From: Xestospongia bergquistia
Lineage: Eukaryota; Porifera; Demospongiae; Haplosclerida; Petrosiidae
Reading direction: 5' to 3'
DNA: 64,000 bases
NCBI GenBank assembly: GCA_963965975.1
Contig: OZ014412.1
Span: 7,812,708-7,876,707, forward strand
The translations under genes were made by a program, and so were the position numbers. Positions 1 through 10,925 of the stretch are shown piece after piece (positions within the stretch are counted from its first letter, which is position 1; each line of letters begins with the position of its first letter). Under the pieces are notes generated by a model. That model saw only the letters and a list, made by a program, of their open reading frames with translations, was not told the origin of the DNA and searched no databases.

Positions 1-1084
1 GAAGAGAAGTAGCAGCAAACTGAGTGAAACATAACAGATATATTGAGGCTATAGAATGAATCAAGGAAGGCTCAATCTTAGTCATACGCCAGAAACGTGC
101 TAGTAGACGATGAAGTGGTCTAGTAATAGTGACTACACACCTAAATCCTTTATCATACATTGTAATCCAGGTATAGATCAAAAGTAGAAGGACCAGTGGA
201 TAGGTTGGTATAATATACCAGAATGATATAGCTTGTAATAATGTCATATTTGAAGTTATACACAATGGCTTAACAAAAAACATTAAAAAATTCAAGTTGA
301 ACAAATTGCCAGGTATAACAAAAGCGCTTGGATAATATGGTGAGCAGTGTATATTATAATAATATCCAAAATATATATAAAAAGCAATGTTAAGACTAAG
401 ATTTGGATACACTATACTAATCATTTCACTGTAGAAAATTAGACCATTCATAAAACCATTGGTCAGTTGTATGCTGAAGACTATTATTATCAACACAACT
501 ACTGTTACTGGTAAGAGTTGTATTAAGATAAATATAATCCAACCTGGTAATAGATACTGGTCACATTGAACACATTTATTGAGTTGGTTAATAGGAACTC
601 TATAACCAGGATGACATAGTCTTTTTCTACTATCATTGTAGCAAAAATGTTGATGCATGAGTTGTGTTGGAGGATTCAACATCACTGATATGTTTGATTG
701 AAGTGTTTCTATCATTGGCCATTGCGTTTGAATCAAAAGTATAACTTCACTGGAATTTGCTATATTACCTGATGCCGTATTATAATAGAGAGTTATATAA
801 TAATAATGATCATATTTTAATGTTGTACATTGTTGGTACACATTACTATTAAAAGATGCTGGACCATAAATAATACAAGCTTGTAAATCATACCTCGACT
901 CATAACTCACATTACTACAATCATAGACTGAAGCACTTAGGATCTCCAGAGTAAGCAGTATTCCCATAACTGGTCATTCTTATCATTAAGTATGGACATT
1001 CCAATGTCTCTTTACATTCAATACTATTACCAGCACCAAATGTAAGTGTTGGAACAAGTAAGACAAGGAGAGACCACAGCATCA
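1..1084 (-). pseudogene. Frameshifted, window-truncated copy of the tandem multi-TM receptor family (short form)
   Basis: This is the N-terminal half of a short-form family member whose start (MMLWSLLVLL) is at 1084 and whose C-terminal half lies outside the window. It reads a signal peptide, then the ectodomain beginning SIECKETLECPYL. Compared with the copy at 4969-7011 it lacks 8 nt near 939, where the sister reads gcacttacataaaatggatc and this copy gcacttaggatc. The shift gives a stop about ten codons later. Beyond the lesion the frame is again open through the Cys motif and the first membrane segments. It is therefore a very young pseudogene, a null allele or an assembly indel. Its spacer and coding region are almost identical to 5920-8400. 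Confidence 0.8.
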
Positions 1085-2462
1085 TGACTAATTTTCTAAA
1101 AGGTTATACAAATAGAACAGTCACAGTACAGTGTACAGATGATGTCATTGTAGGAGTTATTTTGTGGTAAGCAAAGTAAACATTCTCATTACATAATATT
1201 ACTATATACAATTATATTGTAATGTATGTACAAGGTAACTTTATAAATAATACTATTACTGTAGTTGTGTATAATACTGTTCATGTAATGAACATATGTT
1301 TAGAGGTCAGTCTATTTTTTGACCTCATTGGGTGTGCATCTATAAGGACATATATGTTAACATTATTCATCATAATGAATGAATATTAAAATCTCTCTTT
1401 ATAAATATTTAAATTTACCCTCTTTTGTTTTCACTATCTTTCTGAAGTTAGACAATGAACATTGACCTAAATTGTCAAGTCATATACTGTTAAAAGAGAT
1501 TTGATATATTAACTAATTTTATGATCACTTAGATTTTACACATGACTACACTTCTAATGCAGCTCAAAAGGATGATGTGATGACAAGCTTCTAAATACTG
1601 CTTTTTGTTCATTCTCTTTGTTTCAATGTTAAACATTTTCATAACTAGTTACTATATAATTGATAGTTGAAGTCCTTCAATAAATCATTTCTAAAGAAGA
1701 GACACATGTGTAGTATGGCTGTTTTATTATAAATTTCACAGCGACAGCACTCATATAATTCTAACTAAATAAGACATACGTTTAACAGAATTTGTATAAC
1801 TTCAACAATTAACTACATGACAGGCAAGTATCAATCAGTATGAAACAACATGATGTTAATTACTTTCTCAGTGTCTTGTCCTGTATTATATTCAACGTGA
1901 ATCATCATGGATTTGTTAAATTAACTAACCTCCTCCAGTCTAACTATATATATAATGTTACTATGGAATATGCCTTCCTTTTCAGTAGTTTTAAAACTGG
2001 TATCTATGTACACTAGTCATTGAGATTCTTGAAAATTTTTCACAGTAGGTAGTGCAAAAATCTCTTCTTCAATAAAACTTATTACTATATAATGAAAGAA
2101 CTGATCTGGGGTTTATATATATATATATGTCATTAGTTTTAAAACTACTCACATAACAATAATATAAATCATTCAAAATGGACATACAAGTATAGTGATT
2201 ACAATGGACAGTTACACCTATTAACAGGTTAATGGGAAATTTGTATAATCAAAAGCATATGCTTTTAAAATATAAATAACACTCAAAAAGTCACTAATTA
2301 ACTTACACACAAATTAACGACTAATAAAAGCTAAACACTTAAATTGTCTTTTTATTATTATAAACAAAATACATACTACATGTACATGACAAACTTGTTA
2401 AAAGATACAAAAGTAATAAAGTAAATTTCATAAACTACAATGACCAAATTTAATATATTTGA
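1085..2462. other. Intergenic spacer, duplicated at 7012-8393
   Basis: No gene is seen. The right part (minus-strand sense) is the 3' UTR of the gene outside this spacer's left neighbour and the left part is upstream sequence of the copy ending at 1084. An AATAAA polyadenylation hexamer for the 2463 gene lies at 2351-2356 on the minus strand, about 110 nt past its stop. The whole stretch aligns nearly base for base with 7012-8393, showing that gene and spacer were copied together. Confidence 0.75.
1280..1325. promoter_or_regulatory. Conserved upstream palindromes (TGTTCAT-GTA-ATGAACA and AGGTCA-N10-TGACCT)
   Basis: About 220 bp upstream of the start at 1084 are two adjacent inverted repeats. 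One is TGTTCAT/ATGAACA with a 3-bp centre (1280-1296). The other is AGGTCA (1304-1309) facing TGACCT (1320-1325). The second recurs upstream of the copies at 4969-7011 (7230-7251), 8394-10925 (11090-11109, spacer 8) and 20871-22883 (23087-23108). AGGTCA is the classic nuclear-receptor half-site. Function here is inference, because the spacers are duplicated and conservation may be simple recency. Confidence 0.35.
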
Positions 2463-4541
2463 TTAAACTTCATCTTCATCAATGACATTACTGATACTAC
2501 TCTCTTGTGTATCATTTACTATTGAATGTAGTGGTATTGTATTACTAGATCCAAGAATTGACCAAGTGTCACTTTCCGATGGTGAACGAATCTCAAAGTT
2601 ATTAATTTCAGCTGATCTTGTATTATCATGTACAGTGTTTTCTTCAGGTTGTGAGACAGTTAAGTCATATGGTACATATTGTACATGATGTTCATCATAG
2701 TCATCTGGATGTTTCATACGATAAGCACTCCAGTTATCATCATCAACTAGTATGTATTCCATATCCTCATGTTCTTCATTATTAGGTGTATTGTGTTTTC
2801 TGTTAGCTTTACAACTTTGGCAACATATCCTAATTTTTTTAATTGTCCAATATGGAATGTATCCAAACACTATTACTCCAAAAAATATTGTTAGAAATGA
2901 CAAGTTTACAATGTGTGCATATCCATCATGATTTTTAAAAAGAGTGAAAACAGCATCAACACTTAATGATGTTAATAAATGTATAAATAACAAATCAAAG
3001 AAACTATGAATATTTCGTTTGTATGGACGGAATATCATGATTATGCCACCAAACACAGCAAACAATGCAATTTGAGAGAAAAGTACATGACTTGCATTTT
3101 TTATTATAAAGTATAAAAATAAAACAATGATTCTTAAGAAAAGATAAAATCCAGCAAAATAGCGATAATCACGTGTGTTCTTAGAACCATCTTTATAGGG
3201 CCCAGTAAATATATCACCTAATGATATCAGTATTTCCTTCCTTAGATGTAAACAGCTCAATAATTTGTGGAATAGCTTAAATGGATAAAGTTGTATGTAG
3301 AGCATTGGTAAGAATATAATGAATACTAACACAATGATAGCAAAGATACCAGCAAAACTATGAGGCCAACCAAAATATTTAACATTGTAGAACATAACAT
3401 GTGTCATGTTATTTTCATTTTTATAGTACAGTTTTTTATGATATAGTAGTTGAAGAGAAGTAGCAGCAAACTGAGTGAAACATAATAGATATATTGAGGC
3501 TATAGAATGAATCAAGGAAGGCTCAATGTTAGTCATACGCCAGAAACGTGCTAGTAGACAATGAAGAGGTCTAGTGATAGTGACTACACGCCTAAATCCT
3601 TTATCATACATTATAATCCAGGTATAGATCAAGAGTAGAAGGACCAGTGGATAGGTTGGTATGATATACCAGAATAATATAGCTTGTAGTAATGTCATAT
3701 TTGAAGTTATACACAATGGCTTAACAACAAACATTACAAAATTCAAGTTGAACAAATTGCCAGGTATAACAAAATGATTTGGATTATATAGTGAGCACTC
3801 CATATTATATCCAAAATCTACTTCAAACACAACATTAAAACTTAAATTTGGATACACGATACAAATCATTTGACAATAGAAGACAAAACCAATCATAAAG
3901 CCATTGGTCAATTGTATGTTGAAGACTATTATTATCAACACAACTACTGTTACTGGTAAGAGTTGTATTAAGATAAATATCACCCAACCTGGTAATGATG
4001 GATGCTGGTTACAATGGACACATCTATTGAGTTGGTTAATTGGAACTCCATAACCAGGAGCACATGGTTCATTTCTGCTATCATTGCAACAGAAGTATTG
4101 ATACATGTGTTGTGTTCGAAGATTCAACATCACTGATATGTTAGATTGAAGTGTCTCTATTATTGGCCATTGTGTTTGAATCAAAAGCATAACGTCACTA
4201 GAATTTGCTACATCATCTGATGCAGTATTGTAATAGAGAGTTATATAATAATAATGATCATATTTCAATGTTGTACATTGTTGGTACACGTTACTATTGA
4301 AAGATGCTTGACCAGAAATAATACAAGCTTGTAAATCATACCTCCACTCATAACTCACATTACAACTATCATAGACTGAAGCACTTACATAAAATGGATT
4401 TCCAGAGTAAGCAGTATTCTTATAACTGGTCATTCTTATTATTAAGTAAGGATACTCCAATGTCTCATTACAATCAATACTATTAGCACCAGAGAATGTA
4501 AGTGAAGTAAAAAGGAAGACAAGAAGAGACCACAACATCAT
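2463..4541 (-). CDS. Intronless multi-TM receptor-like protein, short form (no beta-helix)
   Basis: I place the start at MMLWSLL (4541, 692 aa) because all sister copies begin there; an in-frame Met five codons upstream would give 697 aa. Order of parts: signal peptide (1-20); a 130-residue ectodomain with paired Cys and many NxS/T sites; a short Cys motif (CNDSRNEPCAPGYGVPINQL, then CVHC); about ten hydrophobic segments from PGWVIFILIQLL to FGVIVFGYIPYWTI. An acidic tail of about 110 residues follows, with a YILV motif and the C-terminus VIDEDEV. I do not recognise a named family. The layout suggests a plasma-membrane receptor with outside N-terminus and cytoplasmic tail. Unlike the genes to the right it has no intron. 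Confidence 0.85.
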   Translation of the reverse strand: MMLWSLLVFLFTSLTFSGANSIDCNETLEYPYLIIRMTSYKNTAYSGNPFYVSASVYDSCNVSYEWRYDLQACIISGQASFNSNVYQQCTTLKYDHYYYITLYYNTASDDVANSSDVMLLIQTQWPIIETLQSNISVMLNLRTQHMYQYFCCNDSRNEPCAPGYGVPINQLNRCVHCNQHPSLPGWVIFILIQLLPVTVVVLIIIVFNIQLTNGFMIGFVFYCQMICIVYPNLSFNVVFEVDFGYNMECSLYNPNHFVIPGNLFNLNFVMFVVKPLCITSNMTLLQAILFWYIIPTYPLVLLLLIYTWIIMYDKGFRRVVTITRPLHCLLARFWRMTNIEPSLIHSIASIYLLCFTQFAATSLQLLYHKKLYYKNENNMTHVMFYNVKYFGWPHSFAGIFAIIVLVFIIFLPMLYIQLYPFKLFHKLLSCLHLRKEILISLGDIFTGPYKDGSKNTRDYRYFAGFYLFLRIIVLFLYFIIKNASHVLFSQIALFAVFGGIIMIFRPYKRNIHSFFDLLFIHLLTSLSVDAVFTLFKNHDGYAHIVNLSFLTIFFGVIVFGYIPYWTIKKIRICCQSCKANRKHNTPNNEEHEDMEYILVDDDNWSAYRMKHPDDYDEHHVQYVPYDLTVSQPEENTVHDNTRSAEINNFEIRSPSESDTWSILGSSNTIPLHSIVNDTQESSISNVIDEDEV

Positions 4542-4729
4542 GACTAAATTTCTCAAGGGCTATACAAAGCGAACAGTTGGAGTACAATCTAAACAATGTC
4601 ATTGTAGGAGTTATTTTGTGGCAAACAAAGTAAACATTCTCATTATATAATAGTATTATATAGAATTATATTGTAATATATATGTACAAGATAACTTTAT
4701 AAATAAAACTATATTGTCTGTAATACTAT

Positions 4730-4980
4730 TCATGTGATGAACATGTGTTCAGAGGTCAATCCATTCTTACCACATTGGGATACTATTAAATGTAGTGGTA
4801 TTGATCCAGGAATTGACCAACTATCACTTTCTGACAAAGGATCAGTCTCAAAGTTATTAATTTCAGCTGATCTTGTATTATCATGTACAGTGTTTTCTTC
4901 AGGTTGTGAGACAGTTAAGTCATATGGTACATATTGTACATGATGTTCATCATAGTCATCTGGATGTTTCATACGATCAG
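4730..4980 (-). pseudogene. Orphan C-terminal tail fragment and deletion scar
   Basis: This stretch encodes a second, out-of-frame copy of the family tail (MKHPDDYDEHHVQYVPYDL through IPLHLIVS) directly after the stop of the 4969 gene. It then runs into sequence that in other copies lies upstream of a gene (gaacatgtgttcagaggtca). The spacer between the genes at 2463 and 4969 is therefore only about 430 bp, against about 1380 bp elsewhere. The arrangement looks like a recombination scar that removed a gene and spacer and left its last coding stretch. The 4969 gene has consequently lost its usual 3' UTR and polyadenylation signal. Confidence 0.75.
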
Positions 4981-7011
4981 CATCCCATCTTCATCATCGA
5001 CATTACTTATATTACCCTCTTGTGTAGTACTTACTATTGAATGTAGTGGTATTGTATTACTAGACCCAAGAATTGACCAAGTATCACTTTCTGATGGTGA
5101 ACCAATCTCAAAGTTATTAATTTCAGCTGATCTTGTATTATCATAAGTAGCATGTACAGTGTTTTCTTCAGGTTGTGAGACAGTTAAGTCATACGGTACA
5201 TATTGTACATGATGTTCATCATAGTCATCTGGATGTTCCATACGATCAACATTCCAGTTATCATCATCAACTAGTATGTATTCCATATCCTCATGTTCTT
5301 CATTATTAGGTGTATTGTGTTTTCTGTTAGTTTTGCAACTTCGGTAACATATCTTGATTGTCCAATAAATTATTATTCCAAGAAATATTACTAGAAGTAA
5401 CAAATTGATGATATAAGCATATCTAACAACAGTAACAATAGTAAATAGAAGCAAAAAGAATAAATCAAAAAAACTGTGAATATTTCTTTTGTATGGACGG
5501 AATATTGCAATTGTACCACCAAATACAGAAAACAATGCTAATTGGGGGAAAAAAATGTGTTTTGCATCTTTTGGTTCAAAGTACAAACATAAAATAATGA
5601 TCCTTAAGAAAAGATAAAATCCAGCAAAATAGCGATAATCACGTGTGTTCTTAGAACCATCTTTATAGGGTCCAGTGAACACATCACTTAATGATATCAG
5701 TATTTCCTTTCTTAGATGTAGATGGCTCAGTAATTTGTGGAATAATTTAAATGGATAAAGTTGTATGTAGAGCATTGGTAAGAATATAATGAACACTAAC
5801 ACAATGATAGCAAAGATACCAGCAAAACCATGAGGCCAACCAAAGTACTTTAATGTTCCATCATAGAATGCAATGCCACTTTCATTTTTGTAATACCGTG
5901 TTGTAGGATATAATAGTTGAAAAGAAGTAGCAGCAAACTGAGTGAAACATAACAGATATATTGAGGCTATAGAATGAATTAAAGAAGGCTCAATCTTAGT
6001 CATACGCCAGAAACGTGCTAGTAGACGATGAAGAGGTCTAGTAATAGTGACTACACACCTAAATCCTTTATCATACATTATAATCCAGGTATAGATCAAG
6101 AGTAGAAGAACCAGTGGATAGGTTGGTATGATATACCAGAATAATATAGCTTGTAATAATGTCATATTTGAAGTTATACACAATGGCTTAACAAAAAACA
6201 TTACAAAATTCAAGTTGAACAAATTGCCAGGTATAACAAAAGCGCTTGGACAATATGGTGAGCAGTATATATAATAATAAGATCCATAATATATATGAAA
6301 AGCAATGTTAAGACTAAGATTTGGATATACTATACTAATCATTTGACTGTAGAAAATTAGACCATTCATAAAACCATTGGTCAATTGTATGTTGAAGACT
6401 ATTATTATCAACACAACTACTGTTACTGGTAAGAGTTGTATTAAGATAAATATAATCCAATCTGGTAATGGATACTGGTCACATTGAACACATTTATTGA
6501 GTTGGTTAATAGGAACTCCATAACCAGGAGCACATGGTCCTTTTCTACTATCATTGTAACAAAAATGTTGATGCATGTGTTGTATTGGAGGATTCAACAT
6601 CACTGATATGTTAGATTGAAGTGTTTCTATTATTGGCCATTGTGTTTGAATCAAAAGTATAACTTCACTAGAATTTGTTATATTACCTGATGCAGTATTG
6701 TAATAGAGAGTTATATAATAATAATGATCATATGTTATTGTTGTACATTGTTGGTACACATTACTATCAAAAGATGCTGGACCAGAAATAATGCAAGCTT
6801 GTAAATCATACCCCCACTCATAACTCACATTACAACAATCATAGACTGAAGCACTTACATAAAATGGATCTCCAGAGTAAGCAGTATTCCCATAACTGAT
6901 CATTCTTATCATTAAGTATGGACATTCCAATGTCTCTTTACAATCAATACTATTACCAGCACCAAATGTAAGTGTTGGAACAAGTAAGACAAGGAGAGAC
7001 CACAGCATCAT
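4969..7011 (-). CDS. Intronless multi-TM receptor-like protein, short form with altered C-terminus
   Basis: 680 aa starting MMLWSLLVLL at 7011. Signal peptide, compact ectodomain (SIDCKETLECPYL onward, Cys-paired, N-glycosylation sites), Cys motif CYNDSRKGPCAPGYGVPINQ with CVQC, about ten membrane segments and an acidic tail with YILV. The last residues are DEDGMLIV instead of the family DEDEV, because the reading frame runs into the out-of-frame tail duplicate at 4730-4980. Segment 9-10 is shorter than in the 2463 copy (FFDLFFLLLFTIVTVV). Membrane receptor role is inferred from architecture only. Confidence 0.83.
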   Translation of the reverse strand: MMLWSLLVLLVPTLTFGAGNSIDCKETLECPYLMIRMISYGNTAYSGDPFYVSASVYDCCNVSYEWGYDLQACIISGPASFDSNVYQQCTTITYDHYYYITLYYNTASGNITNSSEVILLIQTQWPIIETLQSNISVMLNPPIQHMHQHFCYNDSRKGPCAPGYGVPINQLNKCVQCDQYPLPDWIIFILIQLLPVTVVVLIIIVFNIQLTNGFMNGLIFYSQMISIVYPNLSLNIAFHIYYGSYYYIYCSPYCPSAFVIPGNLFNLNFVMFFVKPLCITSNMTLLQAILFWYIIPTYPLVLLLLIYTWIIMYDKGFRCVVTITRPLHRLLARFWRMTKIEPSLIHSIASIYLLCFTQFAATSFQLLYPTTRYYKNESGIAFYDGTLKYFGWPHGFAGIFAIIVLVFIIFLPMLYIQLYPFKLFHKLLSHLHLRKEILISLSDVFTGPYKDGSKNTRDYRYFAGFYLFLRIIILCLYFEPKDAKHIFFPQLALFSVFGGTIAIFRPYKRNIHSFFDLFFLLLFTIVTVVRYAYIINLLLLVIFLGIIIYWTIKICYRSCKTNRKHNTPNNEEHEDMEYILVDDDNWNVDRMEHPDDYDEHHVQYVPYDLTVSQPEENTVHATYDNTRSAEINNFEIGSPSESDTWSILGSSNTIPLHSIVSTTQEGNISNVDDEDGMLIV

Positions 7012-8393
7012 GACTAATTTTCTAAAAGGTTATACAAATAGAACAGTCACAGTACAGTGTACAGATGATGTCATTGTAGGAGTTATTTTGTGGTAAGCAA
7101 AGTAAACATTCTCATTACATAATATTACTATATACAATTATATTGTAATGTATGTACAAGGTAACTTTATAAATAATACTATTACTGTAGTTGTGTATAA
7201 TACTATTCATGTAATGAACATGTGTTCAGAGGTCAGTCCATTTTTTGACCTCATTGGGTGTGCATCTATAAGGACATATATGTTAACATTATTCATCATA
7301 ATGAATGAATATTAAAAGTCTTATAAATATTTAAATTTACCCTCTTTTGTTTTCATTATCTTTCTGAAGTAAGACAATGAGTTATGAACATTGACCTAAA
7401 TTGTCAAGTCATATACTGTTAAAAGAGATTTGATATATTAACTAATTTTATGATCACTTAGATTTTACACATGACTACACTTCTAATGCAACTCAAAAGG
7501 ATGATGTGATGACAAGCTTCTAAATACTGCTTTTTGTTCATTCTCTTTGTTTCAATGTTAAACATTTCGATAGCTAGTTACTATATAATTGATAGTTGAA
7601 GTCCTTCAATAAATCATTTCTAAAGAAGAGACACATGGCTGTTTTATTATAAATTTCACAGTGACAGCACTCATATAATTCTAACTAAATGAGACATACG
7701 TTTAACAGAATTTGTATAACTTCAACAATTAACTACATGACAGGCAAGTATCAATTAGTATGAAACAGCATGATGTTAATTACCTTCTCAGTGTCTTGTC
7801 CTGTATTATATTCAATGTGAATCATCATGGATTTGTTAAATTAACTAACCTCCTCCAGTCTAAATATATATATAATGTTACTATGGAATATGCCTTCCTT
7901 TTCAGTAGTTTTAAAACTGGTATCTATGTACACTAGTCATTGAGATTCTTGAACATTTTTCACAGTAGGTAGTGCAAAAATCTCTTCTTCAATAAAACTT
8001 ATTACTATATAATGAAAGAACTGATCTGGGGTTTATATATATATATATATGTCATTAGTTTTAAAACTACTCACATAACAATAATATAAATCATTCAAAA
8101 TGGACATACAAGTATAGTGATTACAATGGACAGTTACACCTATTAACAGGTTAATGGGAAATATGTATAATCAAAAGCATATGCTTTTAAAATATAAATA
8201 ACACTCAAAAAGTCACTAATTAGAAGGTATAACTTACACACAAATTAACGACTAATAAAAGCTAAACAATTAAATTGTCTTTTTATTATTGTAAACAAAA
8301 TACATACTACATGTACATGACAAACTTGTTAAAAGATACAAAAGTAATAAAGTAAACTTCACAAACTACATTGACGAAATTAAATATATTCGA
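7012..8393. other. Intergenic spacer, duplicate of 1085-2462
   Basis: No gene. It carries the upstream region of the 4969-7011 gene (palindromic AGGTCA/TGACCT at 7230-7251) and the 3' UTR region of the 8394 gene, with AATAAA on the minus strand at 8282-8287. Small indels separate it from 1085-2462, such as a longer (ta)n run near 8034-8050. Confidence 0.75.
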
Positions 8394-10925
8394 TTAAACT
8401 TCATCTTCATCATTGACATTACTGATACTACTCTCTTGTGTAGTACTTACTATTGAATGTAGTGGTATTGTATTACTAGACCCAAGAATTGACCAAGTAT
8501 CACTTTCTGATGGTGAACCAATCTCAAAGTTATTAATTTCAGCTGATCTTGTATTATCATAAGTAGCATGTACAGTGTTTTCTTCAGGTTGTGAGACAGT
8601 TAAGTCATATGGTACATATTGTACATGATGTTCATCATAGTCATCTGGATGTTCCATACGATCAGCATCCCAGTTATCATCATCAACTAGTATGTATTCC
8701 ATATCCTCATCTTCTTCATTATTAGGTGTATTGTGTTTTCTGTTAGCTTTACAACTTTGGCAACATATCCAAATTTTTTTGATTGTCCAATAAACTATTA
8801 TTCCAAGAACTATTAGCAGAAGTAACAAGTTGATGATGTTACTATATCCAACAACAGTAACAATACTTAGCACAAGCATAAAAAAAAAATCAAAGAAACT
8901 GTGAATATTTCTTTTGTATGGACGAAATATTGCATTTGTACCTCCAAAGACAGTAAACAATGCCATCTGAGGAAAAATAATACGATAGAATGTGCTATCA
9001 TTTTGAGGGATATAAATATCGCTCGGTGCAAAGTACAAACATAAAACAATGATTCTCAAGAAAAAATAAAATCCAGCATAATAGCGATAATCACGTGTGT
9101 TCTTAGAACCATCTTTATAGGGTCCAGTGAACACATCACCTAATGATATCAGTATTTCTTTTCTTAGATGTATACAGCTCAGTAATTTGTGGAATAGTTT
9201 AAATGGATAAAGTTGTATGTAGAGCATTGGTAAGAATATAATGAACAATAACACAATGATAGCAAAGATACCAGCAAAACTGTGAGGCCAACCAAAGTAC
9301 TTTAATGTTCCATCATAGAATGCAATGCCACTTTCATTTTCGTAATACCATGTTGTAGGATATAATAGTTGAAGAGAAGTAGCAGCAAACTGAGTGAAAC
9401 ATAACAGATATATTGAAGCAATAGAATGAATCAAACAAGGCTCCATCTTAGTCTTACGCCAGAAACGTGCTAGTAGACGATGAAGAGGTCTAGTGATAGT
9501 GACTACATACCTAAATCCTTTATCATACATTGTAATCCAGGTATAGATCAAGAGTAGAAGGACCAGTGGATAGGTTGGTATGATATACCAGAATAATATA
9601 GCTTGTAATAATGTCATATTTGAAGTTATACACAATGGCTTAACAACAAACATTACAAAATTTAAGTTGAACAGATTGCCAGGTATAACATAAAGATTAG
9701 GATAATATGGTGAGCAATATATATTATAATAATATCCATAATATATACGAGAAGCAATGTTAAGACTTAGATTTGGATACACTATACTAATCATTTGACT
9801 GTAGAAAATTAGACCATTCATAAAACCATTGGTCAATTGTATGTTGAAGACTATTATTATCAACACAACTATTGTTACTGGTAAGAGTTGTATTAAGACA
9901 AATATAATCCAATCTGGTAATGGATACTGGTCACATTGAACACATCTATTGAGTTGGTTAATAGGAACTCCATAACCAAGGGCACATGCTCCTTTTCTAC
10001 TATCAATGTAGCAGAAATGTTGGTGCATGTGTTTTTTCAACATCACTGATATGTTAGATTGAAGTACTATTGGCCATTGTGTTTGAATCAAAAGTATAAC
10101 TTCACTAGAATCAGTTACATTATCTAATGTAATATTATAATAGAGAGTTATATAATAATGATGATCATATGTTATTGTTGTACATTGTTGGTACAGATTA
10201 TTATCAAAAAATGCTGGACCAGAAATAATACAAGCCTGTAAATCATTCTTCCACTCATAACTCACATTATAACAATCATAGACTGAAGCACTTACATAAA
10301 ATGGATCTCCAGAGTAAGCAGTAATCCCATAACTGATCTTTTCTATCACTAGGTAAGGACACTCCAATGACTCTTTACAATCAATACCATTGCTATGCTC
10401 ATTATAACTACAATCATTGAGTCCAGTACTATAATTACCAGACTCTATGACTATATCAATTAACTGGACATTATAACACATTGATATATACACTGCTGAC
10501 AATTGGAAGTCAAACTCCCTATTAGGATTGATTTGAATATTACCACAACTATCAAGAACCAGAGACTCGAGGATAATGTTTGTAGATGATAGAAATAACA
10601 ATCCACTGTATGAACTACACTTTATAGTTACTGTCATACCTCCATCTTTAGTAGTAATACCTATGATAGCAACATTAGACTTGTCTATCACCTTACTGAT
10701 GTTGTCCAATATGTAGATACCAGGATACAGGTAGATGACAGTGGAGTTGTGTTGTAGTCCTTGTAGAGCTAGGTTGAGAGTAACACAAGGTGTCTGGTCT
10801 CCTCCATTCCAACAAGAGGTAGTGCTCACACCAAATGATGAGCTGACATAGATCTCATACTTCCAGTTAGCAGCAAATGTAAGGGAAACAAAAAATGAGA
10901 CAACTAGAAGAGGACAAAGTATCAT
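8394..10925 (-). CDS. Intronless multi-TM receptor-like protein with N-terminal beta-helix-like module
   Basis: 843 aa. Signal peptide MILCPLLVVSFFVSLTFA; residues about 20-170 form a module with the CWNGGDQTPCVTLNLALQGL start and short repeating strands (STVIYLYPGIYIL, NVAIIGITTKDGG, LLFLSSTNIILESLVLDSCG, SAVYISMCYNVQLIDIVIES). This is the pattern of a pectate-lyase-like right-handed parallel beta-helix. The same compact ectodomain as in the short copies follows (IDCKESLECPYL), then the Cys motif, about ten membrane segments and the acidic tail with YILV, ending NDEDEV. No intron. A likely surface receptor; ligand unknown. Start chosen because the signal peptide begins there. Confidence 0.85.
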   Translation of the reverse strand: MILCPLLVVSFFVSLTFAANWKYEIYVSSSFGVSTTSCWNGGDQTPCVTLNLALQGLQHNSTVIYLYPGIYILDNISKVIDKSNVAIIGITTKDGGMTVTIKCSSYSGLLFLSSTNIILESLVLDSCGNIQINPNREFDFQLSAVYISMCYNVQLIDIVIESGNYSTGLNDCSYNEHSNGIDCKESLECPYLVIEKISYGITAYSGDPFYVSASVYDCYNVSYEWKNDLQACIISGPAFFDNNLYQQCTTITYDHHYYITLYYNITLDNVTDSSEVILLIQTQWPIVLQSNISVMLKKHMHQHFCYIDSRKGACALGYGVPINQLNRCVQCDQYPLPDWIIFVLIQLLPVTIVVLIIIVFNIQLTNGFMNGLIFYSQMISIVYPNLSLNIASRIYYGYYYNIYCSPYYPNLYVIPGNLFNLNFVMFVVKPLCITSNMTLLQAILFWYIIPTYPLVLLLLIYTWITMYDKGFRYVVTITRPLHRLLARFWRKTKMEPCLIHSIASIYLLCFTQFAATSLQLLYPTTWYYENESGIAFYDGTLKYFGWPHSFAGIFAIIVLLFIIFLPMLYIQLYPFKLFHKLLSCIHLRKEILISLGDVFTGPYKDGSKNTRDYRYYAGFYFFLRIIVLCLYFAPSDIYIPQNDSTFYRIIFPQMALFTVFGGTNAIFRPYKRNIHSFFDFFFMLVLSIVTVVGYSNIINLLLLLIVLGIIVYWTIKKIWICCQSCKANRKHNTPNNEEDEDMEYILVDDDNWDADRMEHPDDYDEHHVQYVPYDLTVSQPEENTVHATYDNTRSAEINNFEIGSPSESDTWSILGSSNTIPLHSIVSTTQESSISNVNDEDEV

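Noticed and set aside
2482..5146. Plus-strand frames of about 70 codons such as IECSGIVLLDPRIDQVSLSDG
   Set aside because: Antisense shadows of the acidic tail of the receptor family; they recur at each copy because the tail does.
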